DNA of 17,239 nt from Chitinophagaceae bacterium UBA3961 (GCA_002385265.1 DGDD01000286.1:1-17239); one strand, 5' to 3'. Positions 7,459 to 16,111 are shown, numbered from the stretch's first letter. Numbers and translations: made by a program. Notes: generated by a model from the letters alone, not told the origin.

Positions 7459-8623
7459 GTTGCGTTTTATTTAGCAAATGATTATACTCTTGATGAATAA
7501 TGTTCCAAAAATAAGGTTGATGATACCTAGACACAATCATGTTACGAGCATTTTCTTTACAAAACTCGAATAGCGATTTGTTGGTTATCATACGCTCCAT
7601 TGCTGCTTGTAAGTTGTGGTTTGATTTTGGAGTTACAATCAGACCATTCTTCCCATCTTCTACTATTTCGTTACAACCATTAATATTAGTGACAATTTGA
7701 GGTAGCGCTAACGCGCCTGCTTGCATCGGTACATTGGGAAACCCTTCTCTATATGACGGGAAAACCAAAACATCAGCTGCCATTAAAAAGGGGCGAACAT
7801 CCTGTTGGAAGTCATAATGAATGATTCCAGGATGTGTTTTCAAAATTTCCAAACGATCTTCTGAAATAGGATCCAAAGATTGTTCAAATGGCCCTACCAG
7901 TAGCAACCGAACAGAGCCATTCACACTGTAGATCTGCACAAAAGAATCGATTAACTCATGTATACCCTTGTCTCGAACAATTCTTCCAACAAAAACAAAC
8001 GTAAAAGTATCTTTTGAAAGATGATGTTTAGACTTGATTTCATTTGCCTTAGATTCAAGTTCTGGAGTTCTAGCAAAAAAATCTGTATTAATACCATTAC
8101 TGCTTCCGTTACCCAAAACCTTTATTTTGGATGGTTTTGCAAGTTTTGTCTCGATGATGAATTGAGCTTGATTACTTGAATTCGGATATACCTTATGAGC
8201 AAAGCGATAAATCAATTTCTCTACCATAATTAGTAGGCGACGTTTCACTCCTGTTGCTTCTACGAGAGGAAGTCCTGCTACAGTATGGATACAAACGGGC
8301 ACTCTTGCTAATCTTCCTGCAATCATGGCCACCAAACCGGCTTTAGGAGTATGAGAATGAATAATGGCAGGACGCTCTTTTCTAAGAATCTTATATAAAT
8401 TCCAAATTGACTTCAAATCTTGAAACGGCGTAATCGCCCTCGTCATTGGTACAGGAATAGTTCTGATTCCTTCCTGATCTTCAACTTCTTTCAATTCAAT
8501 TCCCGGTGAAGAAATGCCAATGACCTCCATATAGTTCGACATGTACTTAAGCTGATGCCTAAGCAACACTTTAAGTGAAATGGGCACTGTTGTAACTCGT
8601 ATCAGCTTTATCTTCTTATCCAT
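7451..8623 (-). CDS. Glycosyltransferase family 4 (PglA-like)
   Basis: This 390-residue retaining GT-B transferase lacks an export signal and acts at the cytoplasmic membrane face. IIHSHTPKAGL (87-97) in the acceptor domain is typical of PglA-type and related GT4 enzymes. VFVGRIVRDKG (210-220) opens the donor domain, and PSYREGFPNVPMQAGAL (289-305) with Glu293 and Gln301 corresponds to the E-x7-E region, the second glutamate being replaced by glutamine. It directly precedes the PglC-like gene with an 8-base overlap, the same A-then-C pairing as in pgl loci, so it probably adds the second sugar. In PglA that sugar is GalNAc; here the donor is not determinable. The E-to-Q change is also common in this subgroup as far as I recall, so it need not mean inactivity. 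Confidence 0.9.
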   Translation of the reverse strand: MDKKIKLIRVTTVPISLKVLLRHQLKYMSNYMEVIGISSPGIELKEVEDQEGIRTIPVPMTRAITPFQDLKSIWNLYKILRKERPAIIHSHTPKAGLVAMIAGRLARVPVCIHTVAGLPLVEATGVKRRLLIMVEKLIYRFAHKVYPNSSNQAQFIIETKLAKPSKIKVLGNGSSNGINTDFFARTPELESKANEIKSKHHLSKDTFTFVFVGRIVRDKGIHELIDSFVQIYSVNGSVRLLLVGPFEQSLDPISEDRLEILKTHPGIIHYDFQQDVRPFLMAADVLVFPSYREGFPNVPMQAGALALPQIVTNINGCNEIVEDGKNGLIVTPKSNHNLQAAMERMITNKSLFEFCKENARNMIVSRYHQPYFWNIIHQEYNHLLNKTQRV

Positions 8624-8638
8624 TTTTCAAAATCGGCT

Positions 8639-9631
8639 TTAAAAGAGTTCCATATCACCCAAAGAATATCCCCAGTTTTTAATTTTCAGTAAATTGGGGA
8701 ATTGTTCATGCATGTTCAAATCTTTCAACGTAACTATTGGCCCAATTTGCAAAGAAGGTAGTAGTCCCATCCACTTTAAATAGGCCGCATTTATTTTGTA
8801 TTGCTGACCCGACATGGAAACAAAAGAAATCTTTGCTTCTTTCACAAATTGACCAAGCTCCTGTTTAATATGTTTGTTGATTTCTTTTTTTGCAGATGGA
8901 TTTATTAAAATGAAATCGGCAATTCGGAGTTCTCTTGCGAAGCCGTAATTCTTGATTCTGGTAATTATAATGTAATTCTTGTAGTCAGTAAAAAATTGGT
9001 ATTTGAACAGCGGATTATTTGCATACCTCCAGGAAATATAATCGGGGCTTAGAACCGTTGTTAATCGGTTTGTATCTGGTTTATATTGATTCACCAAATC
9101 AAAGAGCGAAAAAGTCCATTTTTGATTCCATACAGGGTTGGTCTCATCACTATACTTATCAATTTTCTGGAGTTTTCCTACAATTGTTTGAATAGGTTGA
9201 ATTGCCTTGATCTTCAAAGGCATTTTCCCTTGAGCTACCCAACCCATTTTTAGATATCCTGGTCGGCTCTGATCATTAGGAGTATTAAAAATAAACTGTA
9301 CTCCATCGCTTTTACACAGTTGAGCTTGTTGAAGTGTCAGTTTTTTAAAAATGCCCTTCCCTTGGTGTGCGGGATGCGTTGCCGTATCAACTGCGCGAAT
9401 GGTGCTGTATATCTTGCCGTCTCGGTGCCATTGCCAACGCATGAAGGCCCTAAGACCTATTAGTTTGCCTTCTTCTTCGGCAACCAATACATAGGATGGC
9501 CCAAATGGACTATTCTGATGTTTCCATTGCCAAAGAGCTGCCGACTTTGGTATCGTTGATTCACCCAAGGAATCGCGGAGTAAATCAATGATTCCTTCGT
9601 GATCTTGGTCAGTTGCCGAACGTATAATCAT
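8639..9631 (-). CDS. GNAT-family acyltransferase of polysaccharide locus
   Basis: This 330-residue cytosolic protein starts with a GNAT domain: MIIRSATDQDHEGIIDLL, then VAEEEGKLIGLRAFMRW, then the acyl-CoA pyrophosphate-binding motif HPAHQGKGIFKKL (86-98) with Q/R-x-x-G-x-G/A as QGKG. GYLKMGW (125-131) is the usual terminal strand. The C-terminal half carries YISWRYANNP (198-207) and ends in WGYSLGDMELF, features I associate with a GNAT subgroup found in exopolysaccharide loci. It probably acylates an amino or hydroxyl group of the glycan or its precursor. Its start is three bases from the stop of the deacetylase gene, so acylation and deacetylation are likely linked steps. The donor and target are unknown; it could also replace PglD as the N-acetyltransferase of the 4-amino sugar. 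Confidence 0.8.
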   Translation of the reverse strand: MIIRSATDQDHEGIIDLLRDSLGESTIPKSAALWQWKHQNSPFGPSYVLVAEEEGKLIGLRAFMRWQWHRDGKIYSTIRAVDTATHPAHQGKGIFKKLTLQQAQLCKSDGVQFIFNTPNDQSRPGYLKMGWVAQGKMPLKIKAIQPIQTIVGKLQKIDKYSDETNPVWNQKWTFSLFDLVNQYKPDTNRLTTVLSPDYISWRYANNPLFKYQFFTDYKNYIIITRIKNYGFARELRIADFILINPSAKKEINKHIKQELGQFVKEAKISFVSMSGQQYKINAAYLKWMGLLPSLQIGPIVTLKDLNMHEQFPNLLKIKNWGYSLGDMELF

Positions 9632-9634
9632 GGG

Positions 9635-10669
9635 TTAGACTGCCTCTTTTTGTAAAACTACCGGTTGTTTCAAACGTGCTTCGTAGCGTTCTGGAATCAA
9701 ATGTTGAGCATACTCTCCCATTGTCCAACTCTGCATACCGTATTTTGCTTTTAACTTTTGGTATTGCTCCAGCAACACTTTCAAACTTTGCATATTTTGT
9801 TCGGGGTGATCGCCAAAGTTTTCCGGATGCCACCACAAATGATACACTTCATTTTTCTGAGCAGCCTCTTTCATTTCTGCACAAAGCCTGCGAATGCGCA
9901 AGCCATTGGCAAATTGATACTTGTCTCTCCATGGTCTGAGAAATCTACTCGCCGGCAATTGAAGAGGTTCTCCATCCGTAATTTTGATCGAACTCAGTGG
10001 ATAAGATGTTCTGTGACTGCTCACTTTTACATATGCGTCCAAAGTTCTTGCAATTTTCCTGGTTAAATTGGCTCCCTTATTGGTAACCGGACTCCAGAAC
10101 CAATCGGAAGGATTTGAACGAACGGTTAAAATGCCATTTTTGGTGCAAGTTCTCAGGTATTCCGGATTGAATTGATTTCTTGGAAATACCAAAGAAAGCA
10201 TAGGGGTGTTGTAAGGCGCCGATGCTCTTGCGGCAGCCATCAGGTCTGCATTGAATGCATCATTATTACGTTGCTTTTCTAAGCAGTAATAGTGACTAAA
10301 AGTATGGGTGCCTAATTCTTGACCGGGATATTTTAATATTTCAGCAACCATATCCGGAGCAAAATGCGCCCAACGATAACCCTCAGCTAGGCCATTTTTT
10401 CTAGCAAAATCATAAGCTGAATACTTTTCAATTTCGTATTCAGGCTCAACTTTGGGTTTAATGGCATTCCATTCAGATTCGTTGTTCACAAACATACTTC
10501 CAACGGTAGCCCAAGTCACATGAACATCATATTTAGCAAATGCTTCCAGCATTCGAGGAACCAAATTCAGTGTGTTACGATAACAAGTTTCTCTTTGATT
10601 TCGATCCTTCTTATCAAAAACACCCCAATGAAGTTCGAAATCTAAAGAAATGGTGAAAATGCCGCTCAT
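9635..10669 (-). CDS. Polysaccharide deacetylase (NodB-like, DxE variant)
   Basis: This 344-residue protein belongs to the NodB homology/CE4 carbohydrate esterase fold. TISLDFELHWG (6-16) is motif 1 with Asp10 and Glu12 in a D-x-E form rather than D-D. GTHTFSHY (120-127) supplies the metal ligands His122 and His126. FPRNQFNP (162-169) is the motif 3 arginine loop, and LWWHPENFG (278-286) gives the late catalytic His281. There is no signal peptide or membrane segment, so it should act in the cytosol on a lipid-linked or nucleotide-linked sugar rather than on finished polymer. Known family members remove N-acetyl groups using a divalent metal. The gene lies 11 bases after the polymerase gene and three before the GNAT gene. 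The exact substrate is unknown. Confidence 0.88.
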   Translation of the reverse strand: MSGIFTISLDFELHWGVFDKKDRNQRETCYRNTLNLVPRMLEAFAKYDVHVTWATVGSMFVNNESEWNAIKPKVEPEYEIEKYSAYDFARKNGLAEGYRWAHFAPDMVAEILKYPGQELGTHTFSHYYCLEKQRNNDAFNADLMAAARASAPYNTPMLSLVFPRNQFNPEYLRTCTKNGILTVRSNPSDWFWSPVTNKGANLTRKIARTLDAYVKVSSHRTSYPLSSIKITDGEPLQLPASRFLRPWRDKYQFANGLRIRRLCAEMKEAAQKNEVYHLWWHPENFGDHPEQNMQSLKVLLEQYQKLKAKYGMQSWTMGEYAQHLIPERYEARLKQPVVLQKEAV

Positions 10670-10680
10670 ATATGCACGTT

Positions 10681-11898
10681 TTATTGAGTTAGTTGAATAT
10701 TGTTTGGTACTTCCAGTTCGGTATCTACTTGCTCTGCTTCGGTCTTCTTTTTATTCTCCTGTAACACTTTTTTATACTCAAGGAAAGCCAGAATTATGAA
10801 CAAGAAATAATACATTACCATGCTTTTCTGGCGAATAATAATACCTAGATTCGACAGTGTTCCAGACAAAGCAAAAGAAATTCCTAAGAACATAACGGCA
10901 CTTGTTTTCACAAGTGCATCACTTTTTGCGAAAAATGCAAGGAATCTTCCCTTAAAGAGTCGCACAGTAAGTGCCAAGTAGAACATGTTTTCAAAACTTA
11001 CTAAAAGACCAACCGGCCCGGGACTATCTATGAACAAAGGACGATACCAAAAAGTGAAAAACTTAAATATCAGGGGATAATTTGAAATATCAATACCGGA
11101 ATTCGATTTCGCCAATTCCTGTGCTCTGTGACTAGATAATGCATCGAAGCTTTCAAATACATTATCTCCATCCAGGTTAGCAAACGCAAGAATTTTATCA
11201 TACATCAAGATCAAGGTAGCTGTACCGGCAAGCAATACAATCATTTTCTGGTAAAAAGGCACTTTCTGCCGACCTGTAAAGAAGCCTACCAATATTGCAC
11301 CTAACATTACAAAAAACACGTGGGGCCTTACTTGATAAACAATCAGCATTCCGAGAAAAATGGAGAACTTTCTTTTCGAGATATTGCTGATACCATAAGT
11401 GGTGAGTGCCAGCCCCCAGAAGATGATTGAACCTTTTCCTAACGACGCAGTCCAATAGTGCATATTAGGAAGGAATATAAATATGGTAATTAAATCTTTA
11501 CCATAAAAAGTATGCTTATGTTTTACATTTTCTTTGAAGAATATATAAAAGTATACGAAGCCCCAGTATCCTAACCAAGAAAACAATAACATCATCATTT
11601 CATAACTGAATCCAAACTTTACAATAAATGGATAGCCCAGGAAGTCAATAAATGGAGTACCGGTGTCATAAATTTCAAGCCAACCATCTAATGCAACTTG
11701 AGGTCTTGAAAAATAGCCTTTTGAATCTGAAGGGCTGTATAGTGCAAAAATATAATAGATCAGAAAAAAGAGGACGTGATACCAAAACAGTTTTTGCATC
11801 AAACTCACATCGAACCAAGAAAACTTCTTGCGCATTCCATTGAGAATTGGAATGGTACAAGCGTAAATCACAATAAGAAGTATGAAAGCTCCAATCAC
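10681..11898 (-). CDS. Probable Wzy-type O-antigen/capsule repeat-unit polymerase
   Basis: This 405-residue integral membrane protein has about ten hydrophobic segments (roughly 2-20, 37-54, 98-121, 135-147, 157-172, 177-188, 192-208, 217-234, 298-312, 333-350, 359-375). A large hydrophilic loop spans about 235-297, and the cytosolic tail is charged. SLGKGSIIFWG (152-162), VRPH (190-193) and SGTLSNLGIIIRQK (345-358) with its closing arginine resemble Wzy-like polymerases, which are highly diverged. Wzy enzymes join lipid-linked units in the periplasm. The start is GTG (11898-11896), chosen because it begins the first transmembrane helix; the next Met is residue 22, inside or after that helix. 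It lies among glycosyltransferases, with gaps of 19 and 11 bases. An alternative role as another membrane glycan enzyme cannot be excluded. Confidence 0.75.
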   Translation of the reverse strand: MIGAFILLIVIYACTIPILNGMRKKFSWFDVSLMQKLFWYHVLFFLIYYIFALYSPSDSKGYFSRPQVALDGWLEIYDTGTPFIDFLGYPFIVKFGFSYEMMMLLFSWLGYWGFVYFYIFFKENVKHKHTFYGKDLITIFIFLPNMHYWTASLGKGSIIFWGLALTTYGISNISKRKFSIFLGMLIVYQVRPHVFFVMLGAILVGFFTGRQKVPFYQKMIVLLAGTATLILMYDKILAFANLDGDNVFESFDALSSHRAQELAKSNSGIDISNYPLIFKFFTFWYRPLFIDSPGPVGLLVSFENMFYLALTVRLFKGRFLAFFAKSDALVKTSAVMFLGISFALSGTLSNLGIIIRQKSMVMYYFLFIILAFLEYKKVLQENKKKTEAEQVDTELEVPNNIQLTQ

Positions 11899-11917
11899 AG
11901 TAAAATAAATTAATTAG

Positions 11918-13078
11918 TTATAGAACATTTGAATAGATGTCCTCAAGCTCACCCACCATCTTTGTCATACTAAATGAATCAATCACGGTTTTTTGGGCGG
12001 CCTTTTTGCGTTTATTAAGTTCTTCGCTATTGTTTAATAATTCAATGATTTCTGTTGATAGTTTCATTGGTTCATGAACAGGTACTAAAATGCCATTCAA
12101 TCCATCTTTTACAACTTCGCCTATACCACCTGCGGCAGTACATGCGGGCATACAACCCATACTCATTGCCTCCAGCATTGCTATCGGCAGTCCTTCAAAC
12201 TCAGAACTCATCATAAAGATGTCCATGGCTTTAAAATATGGACGTGTTTCTGTTTGGAGGCCTACAAAGTGAAGGTAATTCTCTGTATTAAGTTCTTTCG
12301 CTTTCTTGAATACTTCTTCTCTCAAAATTCCATCGCCTACTACTATGAAATGGGCATTGGGAATTTGTGCACGAATCTCTGCTGCAATAGACACCCAGGT
12401 AGTCAATCTTTTCTGTGCTCTGAAAACACATGCAATTCCAATAACCGGAGCGTCAACAGGTATTTTAAGTTGTTCACGCACGTTTAGCGCTCCTGCTTGT
12501 TGTGGTGAATACTTATCTGTATCAATTCCATTCATTACAACGGTAACATTTGGCTTAGACCCTTTGTAGTGACTTTTAATTGATTGAGCAACTTCACCCG
12601 AAACAGCAATTACTGTTTCCTGACTGGCAAAACTGAACTTATTCAAGAAATAAGTGAGTTTATGATAACGCTCCCATTTGTTGTGTTCTGTGTATACAAC
12701 CGGAACCTTTGTTAATCTTCCTACTAAGCGACCAACAATTCCGGCCCAAGGTAAGTGACAATGGATCAATTGAATCTTATGCTCTTTTACATAGGCAGCT
12801 ATTTTTCTTGCTCTCAAAAAGATCTCCAGATTATTCTTTGCAGGAATACAGATTACTTTCCCTCCCTCCTTTTCAATTTCACCTACCACTTGATTCTTCC
12901 AAGGAAGAAAATAGATATAGTGAAATTCATACTTCTCTTTATCATGTTTACGCAAGGTTTCGGGAAGCAATATTTCGGCACCGCCTCTACCAAGAGACTT
13001 GATAATGTGCAATACCGGTATTTTCGATTGATTACTTGAAGTTTTCACTCTCAAATAGTTTTTTTCAGTTGGGGACAT
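11918..13078 (-). CDS. Glycosyltransferase family 4
   Basis: This 386-residue GT-B enzyme has LGRGGAE (29-35), the glycine-rich loop of the N-terminal acceptor domain, LIHCHLPWAG (104-113), VVYTEHNKW (127-135), and a donor-binding C-terminal domain with ACVFRAQKRL (216-225), FIVVGDG (244-250) and EFEGLPIAMLEAMSMG (293-308). Glu295 and Glu303 form the E-x7-E motif, so the active site appears complete. A polar 18-residue extension precedes the first strand and no internal start fits better. The enzyme should add one sugar to the lipid-linked unit at the cytoplasmic face; donor and linkage are not predictable. It lies between two other genes of the unit with short gaps of 32 and 19 bases. Confidence 0.92.
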   Translation of the reverse strand: MSPTEKNYLRVKTSSNQSKIPVLHIIKSLGRGGAEILLPETLRKHDKEKYEFHYIYFLPWKNQVVGEIEKEGGKVICIPAKNNLEIFLRARKIAAYVKEHKIQLIHCHLPWAGIVGRLVGRLTKVPVVYTEHNKWERYHKLTYFLNKFSFASQETVIAVSGEVAQSIKSHYKGSKPNVTVVMNGIDTDKYSPQQAGALNVREQLKIPVDAPVIGIACVFRAQKRLTTWVSIAAEIRAQIPNAHFIVVGDGILREEVFKKAKELNTENYLHFVGLQTETRPYFKAMDIFMMSSEFEGLPIAMLEAMSMGCMPACTAAGGIGEVVKDGLNGILVPVHEPMKLSTEIIELLNNSEELNKRKKAAQKTVIDSFSMTKMVGELEDIYSNVL

Positions 13079-13110
13079 AATTACTACTTTTCAAAGAATA
13101 AGTCAATGAT

Positions 13111-14181
13111 TTACAATAGATTTCTGTATTCTATGATAAATTTTTCCGCTATTTTATTGTTCTGATATTCGTTATTGACCAAATTCAGTGCTTTTTCCTT
13201 CATTAGAGCATTAGGGCTAGCAACCTGTTGTACCATGGCCTCACAGAAAGCGTTGATATCACCTTTTGCTACTAAAAAGCCGGTTTCCTTGTTCCTAACG
13301 ATTTCATGAATTCCGCCCACATCGTTTGCGACTACAGGAAGCGAACATGCAAAAGCTTCTAAAATAACCCCTGGTAATCCTTCAATTACACTCGGCAATA
13401 CGAGGCAATCGGCCTTTTGCATAAAAACAGGTGCATCTTTTCTAAAACCGTAGAAATGAACGCAGGCTTCTAAATTCTTTTCGTTAACCAACTTTTCAAT
13501 CGAATTTTTCAATGGTCCATCTCCCACTAAGTGCAGTTGAGCTTTCGGGTATGTTCTAAGAAAAAGTTCAAATATTGAAATGAGTTCACGATGGTTTTTC
13601 TCAAAGCTAAATCCACCCACATGCAAAATAGCGGGCTCACCAGTCAATTTTTCGTCCGATTGTAGCTTTTCTATCGAATCAATACCAACAGGAATCACAA
13701 CAGTTCGATTGGTAAATTTTGGATACAAAGCCTTGAAATCTTTTGCAGACAAATGACTTACCGATATAATTTTTTTGCAGAAAGAAAAGAAAAAGCCATT
13801 CAGAAGTTTAGCAGAACTTGATTTTATATAAAGGCTGATCGTACTTGCGTTTCTGAACACAATTGGCTGTTTCCAACGAAAGATCAGTTTAGAAAAAACA
13901 GCATATTTTAAAGTATCTCCGGCATTAGCCTGTATAATATCCGGCTTTTCTGCTTTTATTATCGCTGCAAGTCTTTTCCAAGCAGCAATATCAAAGAACT
14001 TCTTTTTTGAATGTCCGTAGATATGATGCTTTTTACCAGAAAAAGGCAATGGTGCTTCACCGGGATAAATGAACACCAATTGAGCTTCGTGACCTAATGT
14101 ATTAATGTGGGTAGAAAGCTGCGAAGCAAACATCTCCGCACCTCGCATTTGAGGCTTCTGAACCAACTGTAGAATCTTCAT
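13111..14181 (-). CDS. Glycosyltransferase family 4
   Basis: This 356-residue GT-B enzyme begins MKILQLVQKPQMRGAEMF, with the acceptor-domain MRGAE loop at 12-16. The donor domain opens with ILHVGGFSFEKNH (185-197) and has LHLVGDGPL (216-224) and SVIEGLPGVILEAFA (264-278). Glu267 and Glu275 complete the E-x7-E motif, and FLVAKGD (302-308) is usual near the end. It should be active on a nucleotide-sugar donor, adding one residue to the repeat unit. Its ATG overlaps the stop of the upstream glycosyltransferase by one base (TAATG), a sign of translational coupling. It differs clearly from its two GT4 neighbours in the loop after the first strand, so it is not a recent duplicate. Confidence 0.92.
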   Translation of the reverse strand: MKILQLVQKPQMRGAEMFASQLSTHINTLGHEAQLVFIYPGEAPLPFSGKKHHIYGHSKKKFFDIAAWKRLAAIIKAEKPDIIQANAGDTLKYAVFSKLIFRWKQPIVFRNASTISLYIKSSSAKLLNGFFFSFCKKIISVSHLSAKDFKALYPKFTNRTVVIPVGIDSIEKLQSDEKLTGEPAILHVGGFSFEKNHRELISIFELFLRTYPKAQLHLVGDGPLKNSIEKLVNEKNLEACVHFYGFRKDAPVFMQKADCLVLPSVIEGLPGVILEAFACSLPVVANDVGGIHEIVRNKETGFLVAKGDINAFCEAMVQQVASPNALMKEKALNLVNNEYQNNKIAEKFIIEYRNLL

Positions 14182-15323
14182 TATTGTAATTGTTGGAGCA
14201 AGTACGACTCAAACTCCTTTGCGATTGTATTTAATTCGAAACGTTCTCTGGCAATTTGATTAGCTTTTTCTGCCATTTTTAAGGCCTCTTGCTTATTTGA
14301 GTTCAACCATTCAAGAGCTTTTGCTGCACTCTCAATGGATGCCTTTTCAAAAATATATCCTGTTTCTAAATGTGTAACCACTTCTTTGTTTACCGGGATA
14401 CCACTTACAATAACCGGTAGGCCGGCCATCATTGCTTCAACTACAGACCCACTAAATCCTTCACTGTGCGACCCGAAAAAGAAGGCATCGTATTCTTGAA
14501 CCAATTCTGGTATATCTTTACGACTCCCTAATAAACGTACCACCTCATTTAGGTTCAATTCATTAATCAGTTTTTCCAACGATACTCGCTCTGGTCCTTC
14601 ACCTGCAATATCCAATTCAAAGGAGCGACCTTGTTCACGTTCCACTGCAACAGCTCGAATCAAATCTTGATGTCCTTTTACACCTACAAGCCTGCCGATG
14701 CTTATTAGTTTTATTCGCTCCGAATTAAGTCGATTATTATGGAAATGAAATCTTGAACCGTCTCTTCCTCTATTGATCACTACAACCTTTTCCGGGTTCA
14801 CTTTCAGATGTATACAGTTAACCTTTTTCGTGCTTTCAGAATTTGCGATGAATCCACGACAGTATCGTGCTGTAAATCGATTAATACTTTTGAATATCGT
14901 TACAAGTACTCGTGCTTTTGCACTTAGTTTTCGATTGTATTCATCAGAATACAAATCACTTACGAATGTTCCAAAAACAGGTATTTTTAGCTTCTTTGCA
15001 ACATATCTGGAGACCAGTTCTGAACGTGTTAAATAGGCGACCAAACCTTGAGGCTTGGTTTTACGAACTATTTTTGTAAGTTTCTTTGCTGCCTCGATAA
15101 AACCATATTTGCCTGAAACATTAAGCGAATAAACTGTGATTCCTTCCTTTTCAAAAGATGATTTTAAAGTTTCACCTTTGTATAAGTGACAAACAATAGG
15201 CTTTACATTACTAAATCTGCGTAGATTCTCAAACAAGCTTTGCTCTGCACCGCCAATTTCAAGCGAATCGATTACGAATAAAGCAGTAAGGGCCGACTTA
15301 TTGTCGACCTGTATATCGTTCAT
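14181..15323 (-). CDS. Glycosyltransferase family 4
   Basis: This 380-residue GT-B enzyme has SLEIGGAEQSLFENL (20-34) as its acceptor-domain loop and LISIGRLVGVKGHQDLI (206-222) opening the donor domain. DIAGEGPER (238-246) and SHSEGFSGSVVEAMMAG (285-301) with Glu288 and Glu296 form the expected E-x7-E site. The GFSGSVVEAM form is common among capsule and lipopolysaccharide transferases. The gene shares one base with the next glycosyltransferase and follows the FkbM gene by 20 bases. It should add a sugar to the lipid-linked intermediate; donor and linkage are unknown. Confidence 0.92.
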   Translation of the reverse strand: MNDIQVDNKSALTALFVIDSLEIGGAEQSLFENLRRFSNVKPIVCHLYKGETLKSSFEKEGITVYSLNVSGKYGFIEAAKKLTKIVRKTKPQGLVAYLTRSELVSRYVAKKLKIPVFGTFVSDLYSDEYNRKLSAKARVLVTIFKSINRFTARYCRGFIANSESTKKVNCIHLKVNPEKVVVINRGRDGSRFHFHNNRLNSERIKLISIGRLVGVKGHQDLIRAVAVEREQGRSFELDIAGEGPERVSLEKLINELNLNEVVRLLGSRKDIPELVQEYDAFFFGSHSEGFSGSVVEAMMAGLPVIVSGIPVNKEVVTHLETGYIFEKASIESAAKALEWLNSNKQEALKMAEKANQIARERFELNTIAKEFESYLLQQLQ

Positions 15324-15343
15324 AATTACTTGAGTGAATTAAC

Positions 15344-16111
15344 TTATGAGTGTATTAGATTGATGACCACACTTTCCCCTTTATAAGAGAAATTATAGTG
15401 AAAATTAGAAAGTGCCTTGAAAAACACTTCAGCACATCCCGGCTTAACCCAATCGTGAAGTTCAATTATAATGCAACCGGTTTTTGAAAGCCATTCAGTG
15501 TAATTGTCTTTGAATAATGAAACTTCTGCACCCTCAATATCTATTTTGAGAATATCGATAAAATCGATTGAATATTCTCGCATAATTGTTGGAATGGTTG
15601 TAGTTGGAATACGTTGGATGGTATGCTCAGAGCCTTCAACAGTCATGTATCCGTAATTACCCATTCCTTCATCTGCAATATTCAGAACAGTTTCTGAATT
15701 CCAAATAGCCCTATTGAGGCATATAATTTTTTCGAACTGTTGTGTATTCTTAAGGAGTTGTTTGAAGTTCTCGGATTCGGGTTCAACTGCAATAATTCGA
15801 GCATTCGGAAAACGCATCTTAAAATATTCGACCGATAATCCAATATTGGAGCCGAGATCAATTATGTTTTTAACACTGCTTTTTTCAGGTAATTCTCGAA
15901 TCGCGTACTGTTCATTGATGAAAATTTGTCGAAACACCATGAAATCACTAGAACGTTTTCTAATGTAAACATGTCGACCTTTCCATTCAACATCAATTTC
16001 TTCAGCTGAACCTGTGAAAGAAAACAATATAAAGAGGGTTTTTAATATCCCCGCTTTGTATATTAGTTTAAGGTTACTGATGGTTCGTTTACGGAATTTT
16101 GCGCCAAACAT
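15344..16111 (-). CDS. FkbM-family SAM-dependent methyltransferase
   Basis: This 255-residue protein matches FkbM-type methyltransferases. NIIDLGSNIGLSVEYF (82-97) is the SAM-binding loop, followed by the acidic ribose contact IIAVEPES (106-113), and LKIDIEGAEVSLF (188-200) is the family signature. The N-terminal 60 residues carry a short hydrophobic patch (about 21-33), usual in family members that work near the membrane. FkbM proteins transfer a methyl group to a hydroxyl; in glycan loci they are thought to O-methylate a sugar. It stands 60 bases after the GT2 gene and 20 before the next GT4. The acceptor is not predictable. The start is the ATG at 16111-16109. Confidence 0.9.
   Translation of the reverse strand: MFGAKFRKRTISNLKLIYKAGILKTLFILFSFTGSAEEIDVEWKGRHVYIRKRSSDFMVFRQIFINEQYAIRELPEKSSVKNIIDLGSNIGLSVEYFKMRFPNARIIAVEPESENFKQLLKNTQQFEKIICLNRAIWNSETVLNIADEGMGNYGYMTVEGSEHTIQRIPTTTIPTIMREYSIDFIDILKIDIEGAEVSLFKDNYTEWLSKTGCIIIELHDWVKPGCAEVFFKALSNFHYNFSYKGESVVINLIHS

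Noticed and set aside
9609..9836. 75-codon minus-strand ORF across the deacetylase/GNAT junction
   Set aside because: It overlaps the deacetylase in another frame, while the deacetylase has all its family motifs; the product is unrecognisable.
12709..13039. Plus-strand ORFs over the GT4 gene at 11918-13078
   Set aside because: Antisense shadows of a gene with a complete GT4 active site.
11918..15323. Three consecutive GT4 genes as recent tandem duplicates
   Set aside because: They share only the family motifs; lengths, N-terminal loops and linkers differ widely, so recent duplication is not supported.
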